64,000 nt of DNA from CAZHVS01 sp964536015 (GCA_964536015.1 CAZHVS010000001.1:310001-374000), one strand, 5' to 3'. Counted from the stretch's first letter, positions 26,849 to 37,164 are shown. Notes: generated by a model not told the origin, from the letters alone. Numbers and translations: made by a program.

Positions 26849-27955
26849 ATGTTAAAAATCTTTTTTCTTATAGTAATATTTATCCACGGAATAATTCATT
26901 TATTAGGTTTTCTTAAGGGATTTCAACTTGCGGAAATAAATCAGCTAACACAAAACATTACTAAGCCGATAGGGTTGTTTTGGTTATTGGCTTTAATACT
27001 TTTCATCGCAGCCTCAATTCAATTTTTAAGTAATTATGATTTATGGGGGATTACCGTTCTGGCTGCGGTGATACTATCGCAAATTCTAATAATTATGTCT
27101 TGGCAAGATGCTAAATATGGAACAATTCCTAATGTTTTAATATTGATTGTTGTAATTTTTAGTATAGCAATTTTTATTACAAAAAATGAATATAGAAATG
27201 CAATTCAACAAAACTTCAAAGTGAACAATGATTTATCAAGTGTTTTACTGACTGAGAGTGACATTGCTCATTTGCCTGTGCCCGTTCAGAATTATATTAA
27301 ATGTAGTGGTTCTATTGGTAAACCAAAAATATCAAATTTTAAAGTAACTTTTTCTGGAGGAATAAGATCCAATGCAAATGAAGAATTTATGCAATTAAAA
27401 TCTGAACAATATAATTTCATTAAAAATCCTGCCCGATTGTTTTACATTGAAGCAAAAAAGATGAACATTCCTGCAATCGGACTTCACATTTATCAGGACA
27501 AAAAAGCAATATTTAAGATTAAGATTTTAGGACTTTTTACGGTAGTTGATGCTTTTGGAGATAAAATGGATCAGGGCGAAACAGTTACTTTATTTAATGA
27601 TATGTGTTGTGTTGCTCCTGCATCATTAATAGATAATAGGATTAATTGGCAGACAATTGATAGTCTTTCAGTAAAAGCTGTATTTACAAATGGTAGTATT
27701 TCAGTTTCGGCAATTTTATATTTTAATGAAAGGGGAGAATTAGTAAACTTTATAAGTAATGACAGATACGATACAGATGGGAAAAAGTATAAGAATTATC
27801 CTTGGTCAACTCCTATTCTAGCTTATAAAAATATAAATGGATATCATCTCCCTTCACGCGCCAAATTAATTTATTCAAGAGAAGATGGAGAGTTTGTCTA
27901 TGGCGATTTTAAATTGCAAGATGTAAAATATAATTTATCTCAGTATGAAGATTAA
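26849..27955 (+). CDS. Membrane protein with C-terminal DUF6544-like domain
   Basis: A 368-residue membrane protein. Three to four N-terminal transmembrane helices are visible (LKIFFLIVIFIHGIIHLLGF; LFWLLALILFIAASIQFL; TVLAAVILSQILIIMSW; VLILIVVIFSIAIFIT), followed from about residue 130 by a soluble domain starting with LPVPVQNYIKCSG and containing NPARLFYIEAKKM and GDKMDQGETVTLFNDMC. This combination matches the DUF6544 proteins common in Bacteroidota. Function is unknown; the second part probably faces outside the cytoplasm. It is the last plus-strand gene before a terminator shared with the convergent propeller gene. Confidence 0.7.
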   Translation: MLKIFFLIVIFIHGIIHLLGFLKGFQLAEINQLTQNITKPIGLFWLLALILFIAASIQFLSNYDLWGITVLAAVILSQILIIMSWQDAKYGTIPNVLILIVVIFSIAIFITKNEYRNAIQQNFKVNNDLSSVLLTESDIAHLPVPVQNYIKCSGSIGKPKISNFKVTFSGGIRSNANEEFMQLKSEQYNFIKNPARLFYIEAKKMNIPAIGLHIYQDKKAIFKIKILGLFTVVDAFGDKMDQGETVTLFNDMCCVAPASLIDNRINWQTIDSLSVKAVFTNGSISVSAILYFNERGELVNFISNDRYDTDGKKYKNYPWSTPILAYKNINGYHLPSRAKLIYSREDGEFVYGDFKLQDVKYNLSQYED

Positions 27956-27996
27956 TTAATCAAATTTTCCAGTCATTAGTTCATAAAATTTATAAA

Positions 27997-28020
27997 AAAA
28001 CCGTAGGTGAATCCGGTTTT
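27997..28020. terminator. Bidirectional terminator between convergent genes
   Basis: AAAACCG (27997-28003) pairs with CGGTTTT (28014-28020) across a 10-base loop, with extra A residues upstream. It lies between the stop at 27955 and the convergent stop at 28026. Confidence 0.65.
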
Positions 28021-28025
28021 AATAT

Positions 28026-31000
28026 TTATTTAATTTCTGGCAGCCTGCCTGGTGTCCAGGGAGCTTTTAATTTTTCCAATTCATTCTCAATTGATTTAAT
28101 GTCCACATTATAAATTCTTTTTAATTTTTCAAGAACAGGAGGGAATTCTTCCATTAAAATATTATAAGCTGTGATTTCATTTTGCGTTAGGTTAGAAGTT
28201 GCTCTCCAATGCGTATAAATTAAATTTTCCAACCTGTCATTTATTGTTGGTAGATGAGGTGGATTTTCTTCATAACTTGGTTTTGCGGATTTATAATCAA
28301 ACATTCCCAAAAGATCATCAAGATCGTTGGAAATTTTTTCTGTTTGTTTTAGTAAATCATAATTTGCTGTTGGTGTATTGATGATTGTCTGTTTAATATA
28401 TTCAGTGCGATTAATAAGGTCTTTTAAAAAGTTATATGCTGCATCAATATTTCGTTGTAAATCAGCAGCTTTTTTCTGGAATGCTACTAGTTCTTTTAAA
28501 TCATCAGATGGTAAAGTTGTATTGCGTAATAATATAGTTTTAAATTCAACCGGAGCAACCAACTCCTTTAAGCCATTTCTATTAATAAGTGACAAAGAAA
28601 CTTTATAATTACCGGGTAGTGATAAAGTGCCACTAAGTGTTTTTTCAGTTGGGTTAAATTTGTCTTTAATTTTAACTGGTGAAATTCCACTGTAAGTTAA
28701 ATCCCAATAAATTCTATTAATTCCTTCTTTTGCATTAGTAGTAATTTTTCTAACAACGTTTCCATTTTCATCGTAAATAGAAAAAAGTAAATAGGGAGGA
28801 AGTTCTCTTTCTTCAGCAATTCTAATTGAATCTGTCACTTGCGGAATTGGCTTTCCATCTTTGAACAATTCCTTCTCTTTTTCTTTTCGGATTTCTCTCA
28901 TAGTTTTTGGTACTTCTTTAAGATAGTAAGTAAAACAAGTACCAAATTCTGGATTGGGAGCTTTATAAAAAGTTGAACCCTGCGCAGTTCCATCCCAGGA
29001 GGGTACATACATTAAAGCATCTTTAACAGGGAATATGTATGCATCTTTTGAGAACAATTCTTTATTTGCTATTCTTAAAGGTGAATAATCATCAAGTACA
29101 TAAAATCCTCTTCCAAAAGTAGCAATTACAAGATCACTTTCTCTTTTTTGAATCACCATATCTCTCACTTGTATAGTTGGTAATCCATTCTTTAGTTGAG
29201 TCCAATTTTCTCCTCCATTTGTTGTAAAGAATACTCCAAACTCAGTTCCAACAAATAACAGAGAAGGATTAATAAAATCCTGTTCAATCGTATGAACCGT
29301 TCCATTTGCTGGTAAATTTCCTGCAATTGATTTCCATGTTTTCCCTTTATCTTCACTTTTTAGTAGATAAGGTTTAAAGTCATCACGTAGAATATTATCA
29401 AAACTTGCATATACAACATTTTCATTGAACTTATCTGCTAAGATGTCGCTCACATAAGTATATTCGGGAACTCCTGGAAATTTATCAATCTTACGCCAGG
29501 TTTTTGCATCTTCACTTACTTGAATTAATCCATCATCAGTTCCGGCATAAAGAAGATTTTCTTTCAGTGGAGATTCGGTTAATGAAATTATTATTCCATA
29601 CAACGAGGTTGAATAATCTTTTCTTACTGCATCAGTACTCCAGTATTTATCCATCACAGGCCAGGTGTTTCTATCTATTTGTGCTGTTAAATCTTCACTA
29701 ATCACTTGCCACGTATTGCCTCTGTCATCGCTTCGAAAAACTTTATTTGCCGAACAGTAGAGCCTGGTGTTTTTATGTGGACTAATGAATAGAGGAGTAT
29801 TCCAATTCCATCTATAAGTAAGTTCATCTTTTCCCGGTTCAGGTCTAATGCTTAACATTTCTCCGCTTTGTCTGTCATATCTGACCATGTTTCCATATTG
29901 AGCTTCAGCATAAATAATATTAGGATTTTCCGGATCAATGGCAGTCCAAAATCCATCTCCACCATTAGTTATAAACCAATCACTGTTGTATATTCCACTG
30001 CTTCTAATTGTTCTTGATGGTCCACCCATGCTATTGTTATCCTGTGTCCCACCATAAACATAATAGAAAGGGAAAGTATTATCTACATTTACTCTATAAA
30101 ATTGAGTTACAGGAAGATTTTCTTTGAAATCATAAGTTTCTCCTTCATCAAAAGTTTCGTAGACTCCACCATCACCACCAATAAGGAAATGTTTGGTATC
30201 AGTTGGATCAATCCATAATGCATGGTCATCAACGTGTCTACCATTGTTTGAAAGTCTTGTCCAAGTTTTTCCACCATCTTTTGTAACGTGAGAAATAGTT
30301 TCAACAGAATAAACTTTGTTTACATCTTTAGGATCACAAAAAATTTCATTATAGTATTGCCCTTGCTCTGTATGGTCGCTCATTTTTTCCCAGCTTGCGC
30401 CACGGTTAGTTGTTCTGAAAAATCCTCCTTGTTTATCAGCTGCTTCAACAATAAGATAAACAATATCGGGATTAACAGTAGAAATATCAATTCCCATTCC
30501 TCCAATATCTACAGATGGAAGACCACTCATAATTTTTTCCCAGGTTTGCCCAGCATCAGTAGATTTATAGACCGCAGATTCTGGTCCACCTCCAATTTTA
30601 GTAAACACGTGTCTTCTTCTCTGTTCAGAAGTAGCATAAAGCACATCAGGATTTCTAGGATCGAAAATGATATTATTTACTCCGGTGTTTTCACTTATCT
30701 CAAGAATTTTTTTCCACGTTTTTCCTCCATCGGTAGTTTTGTAAAGCCCTCTGTCACCACCTGGTCCCCAAACAGAACCTTCGGCAGCAACATAAACAAC
30801 ATCGGAATTTCTTGGATCAATAACAATTCCTCCAATTTGTCGTGAATCTTTTAATCCCATATTTTTCCATGATTTTCCACCATCAATAGATTTATAAACA
30901 CCATCACCATAACCTAGTGAACGTTGATGATTATTTTCTCCTGTTCCAACCCATACAACGCTTGGATTTGTTGGATCGATTTTAACACATCCAATAGAGT

Positions 31001-31274
31001 ATGAACCATAAGAATCAAATACAGGTTCATAAGTTGTTCCTGCATTTTTAGTTTTCCAGACATGTCCGCTTGCTACAGCAACATAATATTCACTATGATT
31101 AAAAGGATTAACTGCAAAATCAGAAATTCTTCCAGATGTGAAGGCAGGACCGATTGAGCGCCATTTAAGTCCGTTAAATGTTGATGATTTGATAGAGTCT
31201 TTATTTTCCTTTTGTGCAAAAATTACAAATGGGAGAAAAAATATTGTAAGAAAAATTTTTATTGAATGAGACAT
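28026..31274 (-). CDS. Exported BNR/sortilin-type beta-propeller protein
   Basis: A 1082-residue exported protein with signal peptide (ending VIFAQ). Residues about 30-740 hold many BNR/VPS10-style repeats of the form GxVYKSTDGGxTWxxI (for example GVYKSIDGGKSWKNMGL, GLYKTTDGGKTWKKIL, AVYKSTDAGQTWEKIM), opened by LKWRSIGPAFTSGRISDFAV. This is the large group annotated as glycosyl hydrolase or sortilin-like in Bacteroidota, probably two propellers. The C-terminal 300 residues contain a beta-rich part (GNVVRKITTNAKEGINRIYWDL) and a helical tail ending in APWTPGRLPEIK. No T9SS tail is present, and no catalytic residues can be assigned. The enzyme label should be treated with caution. Confidence 0.8.
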   Translation of the reverse strand: MSHSIKIFLTIFFLPFVIFAQKENKDSIKSSTFNGLKWRSIGPAFTSGRISDFAVNPFNHSEYYVAVASGHVWKTKNAGTTYEPVFDSYGSYSIGCVKIDPTNPSVVWVGTGENNHQRSLGYGDGVYKSIDGGKSWKNMGLKDSRQIGGIVIDPRNSDVVYVAAEGSVWGPGGDRGLYKTTDGGKTWKKILEISENTGVNNIIFDPRNPDVLYATSEQRRRHVFTKIGGGPESAVYKSTDAGQTWEKIMSGLPSVDIGGMGIDISTVNPDIVYLIVEAADKQGGFFRTTNRGASWEKMSDHTEQGQYYNEIFCDPKDVNKVYSVETISHVTKDGGKTWTRLSNNGRHVDDHALWIDPTDTKHFLIGGDGGVYETFDEGETYDFKENLPVTQFYRVNVDNTFPFYYVYGGTQDNNSMGGPSRTIRSSGIYNSDWFITNGGDGFWTAIDPENPNIIYAEAQYGNMVRYDRQSGEMLSIRPEPGKDELTYRWNWNTPLFISPHKNTRLYCSANKVFRSDDRGNTWQVISEDLTAQIDRNTWPVMDKYWSTDAVRKDYSTSLYGIIISLTESPLKENLLYAGTDDGLIQVSEDAKTWRKIDKFPGVPEYTYVSDILADKFNENVVYASFDNILRDDFKPYLLKSEDKGKTWKSIAGNLPANGTVHTIEQDFINPSLLFVGTEFGVFFTTNGGENWTQLKNGLPTIQVRDMVIQKRESDLVIATFGRGFYVLDDYSPLRIANKELFSKDAYIFPVKDALMYVPSWDGTAQGSTFYKAPNPEFGTCFTYYLKEVPKTMREIRKEKEKELFKDGKPIPQVTDSIRIAEERELPPYLLFSIYDENGNVVRKITTNAKEGINRIYWDLTYSGISPVKIKDKFNPTEKTLSGTLSLPGNYKVSLSLINRNGLKELVAPVEFKTILLRNTTLPSDDLKELVAFQKKAADLQRNIDAAYNFLKDLINRTEYIKQTIINTPTANYDLLKQTEKISNDLDDLLGMFDYKSAKPSYEENPPHLPTINDRLENLIYTHWRATSNLTQNEITAYNILMEEFPPVLEKLKRIYNVDIKSIENELEKLKAPWTPGRLPEIK

Positions 31275-31374
31275 AAAAAAACCTTTTTAAATTGTGAATA
31301 AAAACATTTTTTAAAATAATCACCTCAAGAATGAATGGATAACAAATTTATATAAAAGGTGAAAATTTGAAAAA

Positions 31375-33045
31375 TTACTTTTTGAAATTCCAACTATCTT
31401 TTAGTGAAACTGTTCTGTTGAACACCATTTTCTTCTCTGACGAATATTTTGAATCTACGCAGAAATAACCTTGTCGCTCAAACTGGAATTTATCTCCTTT
31501 TTTAGCTTCTATAAGTGAAGGTTCAATTTTAGCATCAAAGATAATTTCTAAAGAAGCAGGATTCAATTGCTCAAGCCAGTTTTCATAATTACCAGGATTT
31601 TCAACTTTGAATAGTCTATCATATAATCTTACTTCAGCATCGAATGCGTATTTTGCTGAAACCCAGTGAATCACTCCTTTTACTTTTTTTGTGCTTGTTC
31701 CAGTTCCACTTTTAGTTTCTGGATCATATGAACAGTGCAACTCAATAATCTGTCCTTTATCATTCTTTATAACTTTTTCACACTTAATAATGTATGCATA
31801 TCTTAATCTTACTTCACCACCAGGAGCAAGCCTGTGATAACCTTTGGGAGGATTCTCGATAAAATCAGTTTCTTCAATATAAATTTCTTTTGTAAAAAGA
31901 ATTTTTCTTGTTCCAGCAGAACGATCTTCAGGATTATTTATCGCGTCAAGCTGTTCTTCACCTTCATAATTTGTAATGATAACTTTTAAAGGTTTTAAAA
32001 CAGCCATTGCTCTTGGCGCATGCTTGTTTAAGTCATCTCTGATAGCATATTCAAGCAATGCAACATCTGTTACAGCATCTCTTTTTGCAACTCCAATAAT
32101 CTCTGCAAAGTTTCTTATAGCTTCCGGAGTATAGCCGCGTCTTCTAAATCCAGATATAGTTGGCATTCGTGGATCATCCCATCCATCTACATAATTCTCT
32201 TTTACCATTTGAAGCAATTTGCGTTTGCTCATTACTGTGTAGCTTAAATTCAATCTTGCAAATTCTATTTGTTGTGGGTGATATATGCCAAGTGCATCAA
32301 GATACCAGTCATACAATGGGCGATGATTTTCAAACTCAAGTGTGCATATTGAATGCGTAATTCCTTCAATTGAATCTTCAAGTCCATGTGCCCAATCGTA
32401 CATTGGATAGATGCACCATTTGTTTCCTTGTCTGTGATGTTCTTCATGGACAATTCTATACATTATAGGATCACGTAAATTTAGATTTGGAGAAGACATA
32501 TCTATCTTTGCACGTAAAGTTTTTGAACCATTAGGAAATTCTCCATTTTTCATTCGTGTGAATAGATCTAGATTTTCTTCAACAGTTCTATTTCTGAATG
32601 GAGATTCTTTCCCGGGTTCTGTTAATGTTCCTCTTGTTAATCTAATTTCTTCTGCTGATAAATCGCAGACATATGCTTTCCCTTTTTTAATAAGATCAAT
32701 TGCTAACTCGTACATTTTATCAAAATAATCTGAAGCAAAAAGAATTCTATCTTCAAAGTCACCACCGAGCCATTTTACATCTTCAATTATTGAATCGACA
32801 TATTCCTGTTCTTCTTTTTCAGGATTTGTATCATCAAAACGCAGGTTGAATTTTCCGTTGTAATCTCTGGCAATTCCATAATTAAGACAAATCGATTTTG
32901 CATGACCAATGTGTAAGTAGCCGTTTGGCTCAGGAGGGAAGCGTGTATGAACTCTTCCTTGAAATTTGTTTGTCTTTAAATCTTCATCAATTATTTCATA
33001 AATAAAATTTTTTTTCTTTGTTATTTCGTTTTTATTTTCTTCCAT
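31375..33045 (-). CDS. glnS: Glutaminyl-tRNA synthetase
   Basis: A 556-residue class I aminoacyl-tRNA synthetase that charges tRNA-Gln. The HIGH signature is in [16 protein letters not shown] (H45-H48), the KMSKS equivalent is VMSKRKL, and the GlnRS-specific stretches [18 protein letters not shown] and [16 protein letters not shown] are present. The C-terminal half is the two-beta-barrel anticodon-binding domain ([21 protein letters not shown]), which separates GlnRS from bacterial GluRS. Length matches E. coli GlnS. It follows gltX with a 13-base gap. Presence of GlnRS suggests that tRNA-Gln does not depend solely on the amidotransferase route. Confidence 0.97.
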   Translation of the reverse strand: MEENKNEITKKKNFIYEIIDEDLKTNKFQGRVHTRFPPEPNGYLHIGHAKSICLNYGIARDYNGKFNLRFDDTNPEKEEQEYVDSIIEDVKWLGGDFEDRILFASDYFDKMYELAIDLIKKGKAYVCDLSAEEIRLTRGTLTEPGKESPFRNRTVEENLDLFTRMKNGEFPNGSKTLRAKIDMSSPNLNLRDPIMYRIVHEEHHRQGNKWCIYPMYDWAHGLEDSIEGITHSICTLEFENHRPLYDWYLDALGIYHPQQIEFARLNLSYTVMSKRKLLQMVKENYVDGWDDPRMPTISGFRRRGYTPEAIRNFAEIIGVAKRDAVTDVALLEYAIRDDLNKHAPRAMAVLKPLKVIITNYEGEEQLDAINNPEDRSAGTRKILFTKEIYIEETDFIENPPKGYHRLAPGGEVRLRYAYIIKCEKVIKNDKGQIIELHCSYDPETKSGTGTSTKKVKGVIHWVSAKYAFDAEVRLYDRLFKVENPGNYENWLEQLNPASLEIIFDAKIEPSLIEAKKGDKFQFERQGYFCVDSKYSSEKKMVFNRTVSLKDSWNFKK

Positions 33046-33058
33046 TCAATTCTCAAAG

Positions 33059-34516
33059 TTATTTAATTGTTTCAATTGCTTTATTAATTCGTGTTATACA
33101 TTCATCTTTTCCAAGTATTAAGAAAATATCAAATAAACCGGGTCCGCCTCCAACACCTGTCAAGGCAAGTCTTAAAGGATGAATAAGTGAAGCATTTTTT
33201 GTATTATTTATTTCTGCAATATTATGGAGTACAGTTTCATAATCTTCTTTTAAAGGCTTATCGATCTTGCTTAATTCTTCTACGTAGTTATGAAGTAATG
33301 CAGGTGAATCATCTTTCCATCTTTTAGATTTGGTTTCTTCGTCATATACAGATGGTGGTTCAAAAAAGTAAAAACCATTAGAAAGTATTTCGTGTACAAA
33401 GTTTACACGTGGCAGCATTACTTCAATAACTTGTTTTAAAAATTCATCATTAAAAAGAATATGCTTGTATTTACTTTTACTTATCTCTGATTTCAGATGA
33501 ATTAAAATTTCATCTATATTCTTTTTCCTGAGATGTTCAGCATTTAACCAGTTTAATTTTTGTAAATCAAAAACTGCTCCTGAGTTATTTACTCTTTCAA
33601 GTGAAAATGTTTTCACAAGTTCATCCATGTAATAAAATTCTTTATCATCACCTGCTGTCCATCCAAGCAAAGCAACAAAATTAATTAATGCTTCTTTCAA
33701 ATAGCCTTTGCTTCTATAATCTTCAACAGCAACATCTCCCTGGCGTTTGCTCAATTTCGATTTATCAGGATTTAATAACAAAGGAAGGTGAGCAAAGACT
33801 GGACGCTCCCAATTAAATGAGTCGTATAATAAAACATGTTTAGGTACTGATGACAACCATTCCTCTCCACGAATCACATGAGTAATTTTCATGAGATGAT
33901 CATCAACAACATTAGCTAAATGATATGTCGGGTAGCCGTCGCTTTTTATTAATACTTGATCATCAACATTATTGCTGTCAAATTCAACATGATTTCTAAT
34001 TACATCATCAAATGAAATAATTTTTCCCGGTACTACATTTAATCTTATTACGTAAGGAATTTTTTCATTAAGTTTTTTTTGAACTTCAACACTTGATAAA
34101 TGTAAGCAATGTTTATCATATTTAGCCTGAGGAAGTTTTTGTTTTTGCTGTTCTTCGCGTAAGTTTTCAAGGCGTTCAGGAGTGCAAAAACAATAATAAG
34201 CTTTTCCTTCATCTATTAGTTGATTTGCATATTTATGATAAATTTTAAGTCTTTGAGATTGCAAATATGGTCCGTATTCACCAATTTTATCAGGACCTTC
34301 ATCATATTCAAGTCCGCACCACTTTAACGAAGCAATAAGATTTTCAACAGCACCTTCAACATACCGGTTGCGATCAGTGTCTTCAATTCTTAAAATAAAT
34401 TTTCCATTATTTCTTTTTGCAAAAAGAAAATTGTAAAGTGCTGTTCTAAGTCCGCCAACATGAAGATAACCGGTGGGACTGGGTGCAAATCGCACGCGTG
34501 GATAATCGTTAATCAT
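33059..34516 (-). CDS. gltX: Glutamyl-tRNA synthetase
   Basis: A 485-residue class I synthetase for tRNA-Glu. The N-terminal catalytic domain opens with VRFAPSPTGYLHVGGLRTALYNF, followed by FILRIEDTDRNR and GLEYDEGPD. The KMSKS loop reads KLSKRQGDVAV. The helical anticodon-binding C-terminus ends with LRLALTGVGGGPGLFDIF, typical of bacterial GltX. An AAGGAAC ribosome binding site precedes the ATG. It is the upstream gene of a tight pair with glnS. Confidence 0.97.
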   Translation of the reverse strand: MINDYPRVRFAPSPTGYLHVGGLRTALYNFLFAKRNNGKFILRIEDTDRNRYVEGAVENLIASLKWCGLEYDEGPDKIGEYGPYLQSQRLKIYHKYANQLIDEGKAYYCFCTPERLENLREEQQKQKLPQAKYDKHCLHLSSVEVQKKLNEKIPYVIRLNVVPGKIISFDDVIRNHVEFDSNNVDDQVLIKSDGYPTYHLANVVDDHLMKITHVIRGEEWLSSVPKHVLLYDSFNWERPVFAHLPLLLNPDKSKLSKRQGDVAVEDYRSKGYLKEALINFVALLGWTAGDDKEFYYMDELVKTFSLERVNNSGAVFDLQKLNWLNAEHLRKKNIDEILIHLKSEISKSKYKHILFNDEFLKQVIEVMLPRVNFVHEILSNGFYFFEPPSVYDEETKSKRWKDDSPALLHNYVEELSKIDKPLKEDYETVLHNIAEINNTKNASLIHPLRLALTGVGGGPGLFDIFLILGKDECITRINKAIETIK

Positions 34517-34552
34517 AAGTTCCTTAAATAAAAAAGAGATGAAAAAGGGAAA

Positions 34553-36901
34553 TTATTTTCCCGCATATTTTTCAGAAGTATAGAATTTAACTTTATCAAT
34601 AAATTCAGTGCTGTCAATTGGTTTAGGAATATAGTCTGTAGCTCCTGCCTCAAGACATTTTTCTCTGTCGCCCTTCATTGCAAAAGCAGTGAGTGCAATT
34701 ATCGGAGTTTTTTTATACTCAGGCATCTGTCGTATTCTTTCAGTTGCTTCAAAGCCATTCATCACAGGCATTTGCATATCCATAAGTATAATATCAAATT
34801 GTTGTTTCTTTACCTGTTCAACAGCTTCAGCGCCGTTTTCAACAACGACAACGGCATTATAATTATTTTTCTTTAATAATCGTGTAACAATAATTTGTGA
34901 ATGTTTGTAATCTTCAACTAAAAGTACTTTTGGTTCATCTTGTTGTTTTGCAACTTCTTCAGGAGTGGATGGAACATCATATTTCCCAATCATGGCATTA
35001 ACTGTTTGAGCAAGGTCTTCAATATTTGTGCTTTTTTTGTGAAGAAGATCAGTAAACAATCCGTCAATATTTTTTAAATCTTCCTCAAAGTTTTCTTTAC
35101 CTGTATAAATTATAATTGGTAGATTTGCAAATTTTTGATTTGACTTAATCAGCTTGATCAATTCAAAACCATTTAATTCCGGCATATCAAGATCTATAAT
35201 TGCGAGGTCGAGATGTATGTCTTTAATTAAGTTCATCACTTTAGTTGGATAATTTTCAGCTACTGCAGTAAATCCGGCAGAAGTTATAGCTTCTTTCAAC
35301 AAATTAAGAGTTGGAACATCATCATCGACGCATAAAATTTTTGAATCTTTTTTAAGTTTATAACTGGTTAGTACTTCTACAAGATCTTTGTATTTTATTG
35401 GTTTTACAAAATACTCAACAGCCCCCATCATAAAAGCTTTTTGTTGCTCAGCTTCAACAGAACAGACAATTATTGGTGTATTGCGGGTTTGCTTTATCTC
35501 ACGAATCTTCTTCAACATCTCAAGTCCATTTATATCTGGGAGTACGATGTCTGTTATGATGGCAAGATAAGTTTCTCTTTCGAGAAGTTCCAGAGCTTTC
35601 TTGCCGAGGTTAACTATTGTAGGTTCATAACCCCACTTATGAAGGTAGTTGCTTAATAGTTTTGAAGTAGCATAATCATCTTCAATTACCAATACACGAT
35701 TATTAGAACCTTCGGCTTTTGGTAACGAAACTATTTGAGATTCAATAACACTTCCAACTTCCGTTTTAATTGAAAATGAAAGAGTCGTTCCTTTTGTTAG
35801 TGAACTTGTTAATTCAATTTCACCTTTTAAAATTTCTAGATATTTTTTGGATAGAAGTAAACCAAGGATTGAAGTTAATCCATTATTGTGTGTTATTAAA
35901 TCACTAAGGTTTACTGGTAAATAAAAATCATTAAGCTTATTTTGCGGCAATACCAGAGAAGGATTAATAATTTTGAAGTTTAGTTTATTACCAGCAACAA
36001 CAATACTGGTAATCACTTTCTCTTTCTGTGCATCACCTGCAAGAAATGAAATAAAATTTTGTAAAATAAATTTAATTTTAACAGCATCTATACGAATATT
36101 TTCCGGAACTGATTTATCAATAATTGTTTCAAGTGTAACTTTTGTCTTATCAAACTTTTCATTAAGATTATTAATGACTTCATTTAAAAGGTTCGATGGT
36201 TTTGTGTTAAAAAGCAAAGTAGAAATTAAACCTGATTCAATTTTTGCAAGTTCAATCGTATCATTGATTAAAGCCATTAGTTTGTGTGTACTTATTTTCA
36301 TAGTATTCACATACTCAGCTTGAGTTGAGGTAAGTTTGTCATCGTAAAGAAGGGAAGCAAAACCAACAATACTGTTTATTGGGGTTCTTAAATCGTTGGT
36401 TATATCAGCAATAATTTTTGCAATCGATATTGTTGTCTTATTTTCAGTTTCAATACCATTTAAGATGCTTAAAATAAATTTTCCTATAGTTATAAGAGAT
36501 TCAATTTCAATCTGAGTGAAGGGAGTTTTCTGTGAAACTTTTAAAACATATTTTTCTTTTTGCCATAATGCAAGACAACCTTCATAAACTAAAAAATCAG
36601 TCGACTGGATCTGGCAAGTCGCATCTGAAAAAAAAGTTAGATTTTCAACTTCAGAGTGGAGCAATTTACAAGCACTGCAAGTATGAATAGAATTTATTGC
36701 AAGTGACTTTTTAGCAGTAGAAGACCTTCCGAGCACAACCAATTCATGTTTTTCATTTATTTTGAAAAATAATGCAGATTGAAGCTGGAATTGGTCAACC
36801 AAAAATTCACAAATTTTGTCAGTTAAACCAGACGAATTATTCTTTGCTGAGTTAATTAGTTCAGTAAAAACTGGTAAAAGATTAATATTTGAGTTATACA
36901 T
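34553..36901 (-). CDS. Hybrid sensor protein with degenerate kinase core and three receiver domains
   Basis: A 782-residue soluble signalling protein. Residues about 1-150 look like a GAF-type sensor with four cysteines (C75, C78, C96, C109). HisKA follows at about 160-230, but the phospho-accepting position reads ITNDLRTPINSI, so asparagine N169 replaces the histidine. The ATPase domain, about 245-385, is also worn: the G1 box DxGxGI is missing and the G2 box reads GLTSILGLLL. Three receivers follow, at about 398-515, 520-640 and 660-775, each with acidic pocket and phospho-aspartate (TDIVLPDINGLE; IDLDMPELNGFE; MDMQMPVMNGFE). It probably works as a phospho-acceptor or relay scaffold fed by another kinase. 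It lies 36 bases upstream of gltX, with no regulator beside it. Confidence 0.88.
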   Translation of the reverse strand: MYNSNINLLPVFTELINSAKNNSSGLTDKICEFLVDQFQLQSALFFKINEKHELVVLGRSSTAKKSLAINSIHTCSACKLLHSEVENLTFFSDATCQIQSTDFLVYEGCLALWQKEKYVLKVSQKTPFTQIEIESLITIGKFILSILNGIETENKTTISIAKIIADITNDLRTPINSIVGFASLLYDDKLTSTQAEYVNTMKISTHKLMALINDTIELAKIESGLISTLLFNTKPSNLLNEVINNLNEKFDKTKVTLETIIDKSVPENIRIDAVKIKFILQNFISFLAGDAQKEKVITSIVVAGNKLNFKIINPSLVLPQNKLNDFYLPVNLSDLITHNNGLTSILGLLLSKKYLEILKGEIELTSSLTKGTTLSFSIKTEVGSVIESQIVSLPKAEGSNNRVLVIEDDYATSKLLSNYLHKWGYEPTIVNLGKKALELLERETYLAIITDIVLPDINGLEMLKKIREIKQTRNTPIIVCSVEAEQQKAFMMGAVEYFVKPIKYKDLVEVLTSYKLKKDSKILCVDDDVPTLNLLKEAITSAGFTAVAENYPTKVMNLIKDIHLDLAIIDLDMPELNGFELIKLIKSNQKFANLPIIIYTGKENFEEDLKNIDGLFTDLLHKKSTNIEDLAQTVNAMIGKYDVPSTPEEVAKQQDEPKVLLVEDYKHSQIIVTRLLKKNNYNAVVVVENGAEAVEQVKKQQFDIILMDMQMPVMNGFEATERIRQMPEYKKTPIIALTAFAMKGDREKCLEAGATDYIPKPIDSTEFIDKVKFYTSEKYAGK

Positions 36902-37131
36902 ATTAAATTAATTTATTAGTCTTCAAATGCTAATCAAATATAAATATTTTAGACAAAAAAATGAAGAAATAACTTTATTTGGAATAGAATTTTTTTGTGG
37001 TTTGGTTCATAGAAATACTGCTGTCTTAGAACCTAATATTTAAGTTTTAGCACATCGGTGGACAAGGAGTTCAATGCCATTAAAATTTTCAATTTTAATC
37101 TAACAAAAAACAAAGTCAAGTACAAAATGAA
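36902..37131. other. Intergenic region without a recognised gene
   Basis: This 230-base AT-rich stretch lies between the hybrid sensor gene and the tRNA terminator. I see no plausible coding frame, no known RNA and no clear repeat. It must contain the promoter of the minus-strand hybrid sensor gene. Confidence 0.4.
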
Positions 37132-37164
37132 AAAACCTTGCAAGCAGATATCGTACAAGGTTTT
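37132..37164 (-). terminator. Rho-independent terminator of tRNA-Ala
   Basis: AAAACCTTG (37132-37140) pairs with CAAGGTTTT (37156-37164) around a 15-base loop. Read on the minus strand, the hairpin ends in a T-run and begins 4 bases after the 3' end of the tRNA. Confidence 0.75.

Noticed and set aside
30288..30845. 185-codon plus-strand reading frame inside the propeller gene
   Set aside because: It is antisense to a gene with clear BNR repeats; its Ser/Asn/Ile-rich product shows no domain and reflects the repeat codons read backwards.
28026..31274. Glycosyl hydrolase (sialidase) function from BNR repeats
   Set aside because: BNR repeats alone do not show sialidase activity; the arginine triad and RIP motif of sialidases were not found.
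35973..36323. 116-codon frame opposite the hybrid sensor gene
   Set aside because: Covers the degenerate kinase region of the real gene; low-complexity hydrophobic product without a start signal.
37132..37164. Repeat or attachment site next to the tRNA gene
   Set aside because: The inverted repeat has terminator geometry for the tRNA transcript, and no integrase or direct repeat of the tRNA end is visible.
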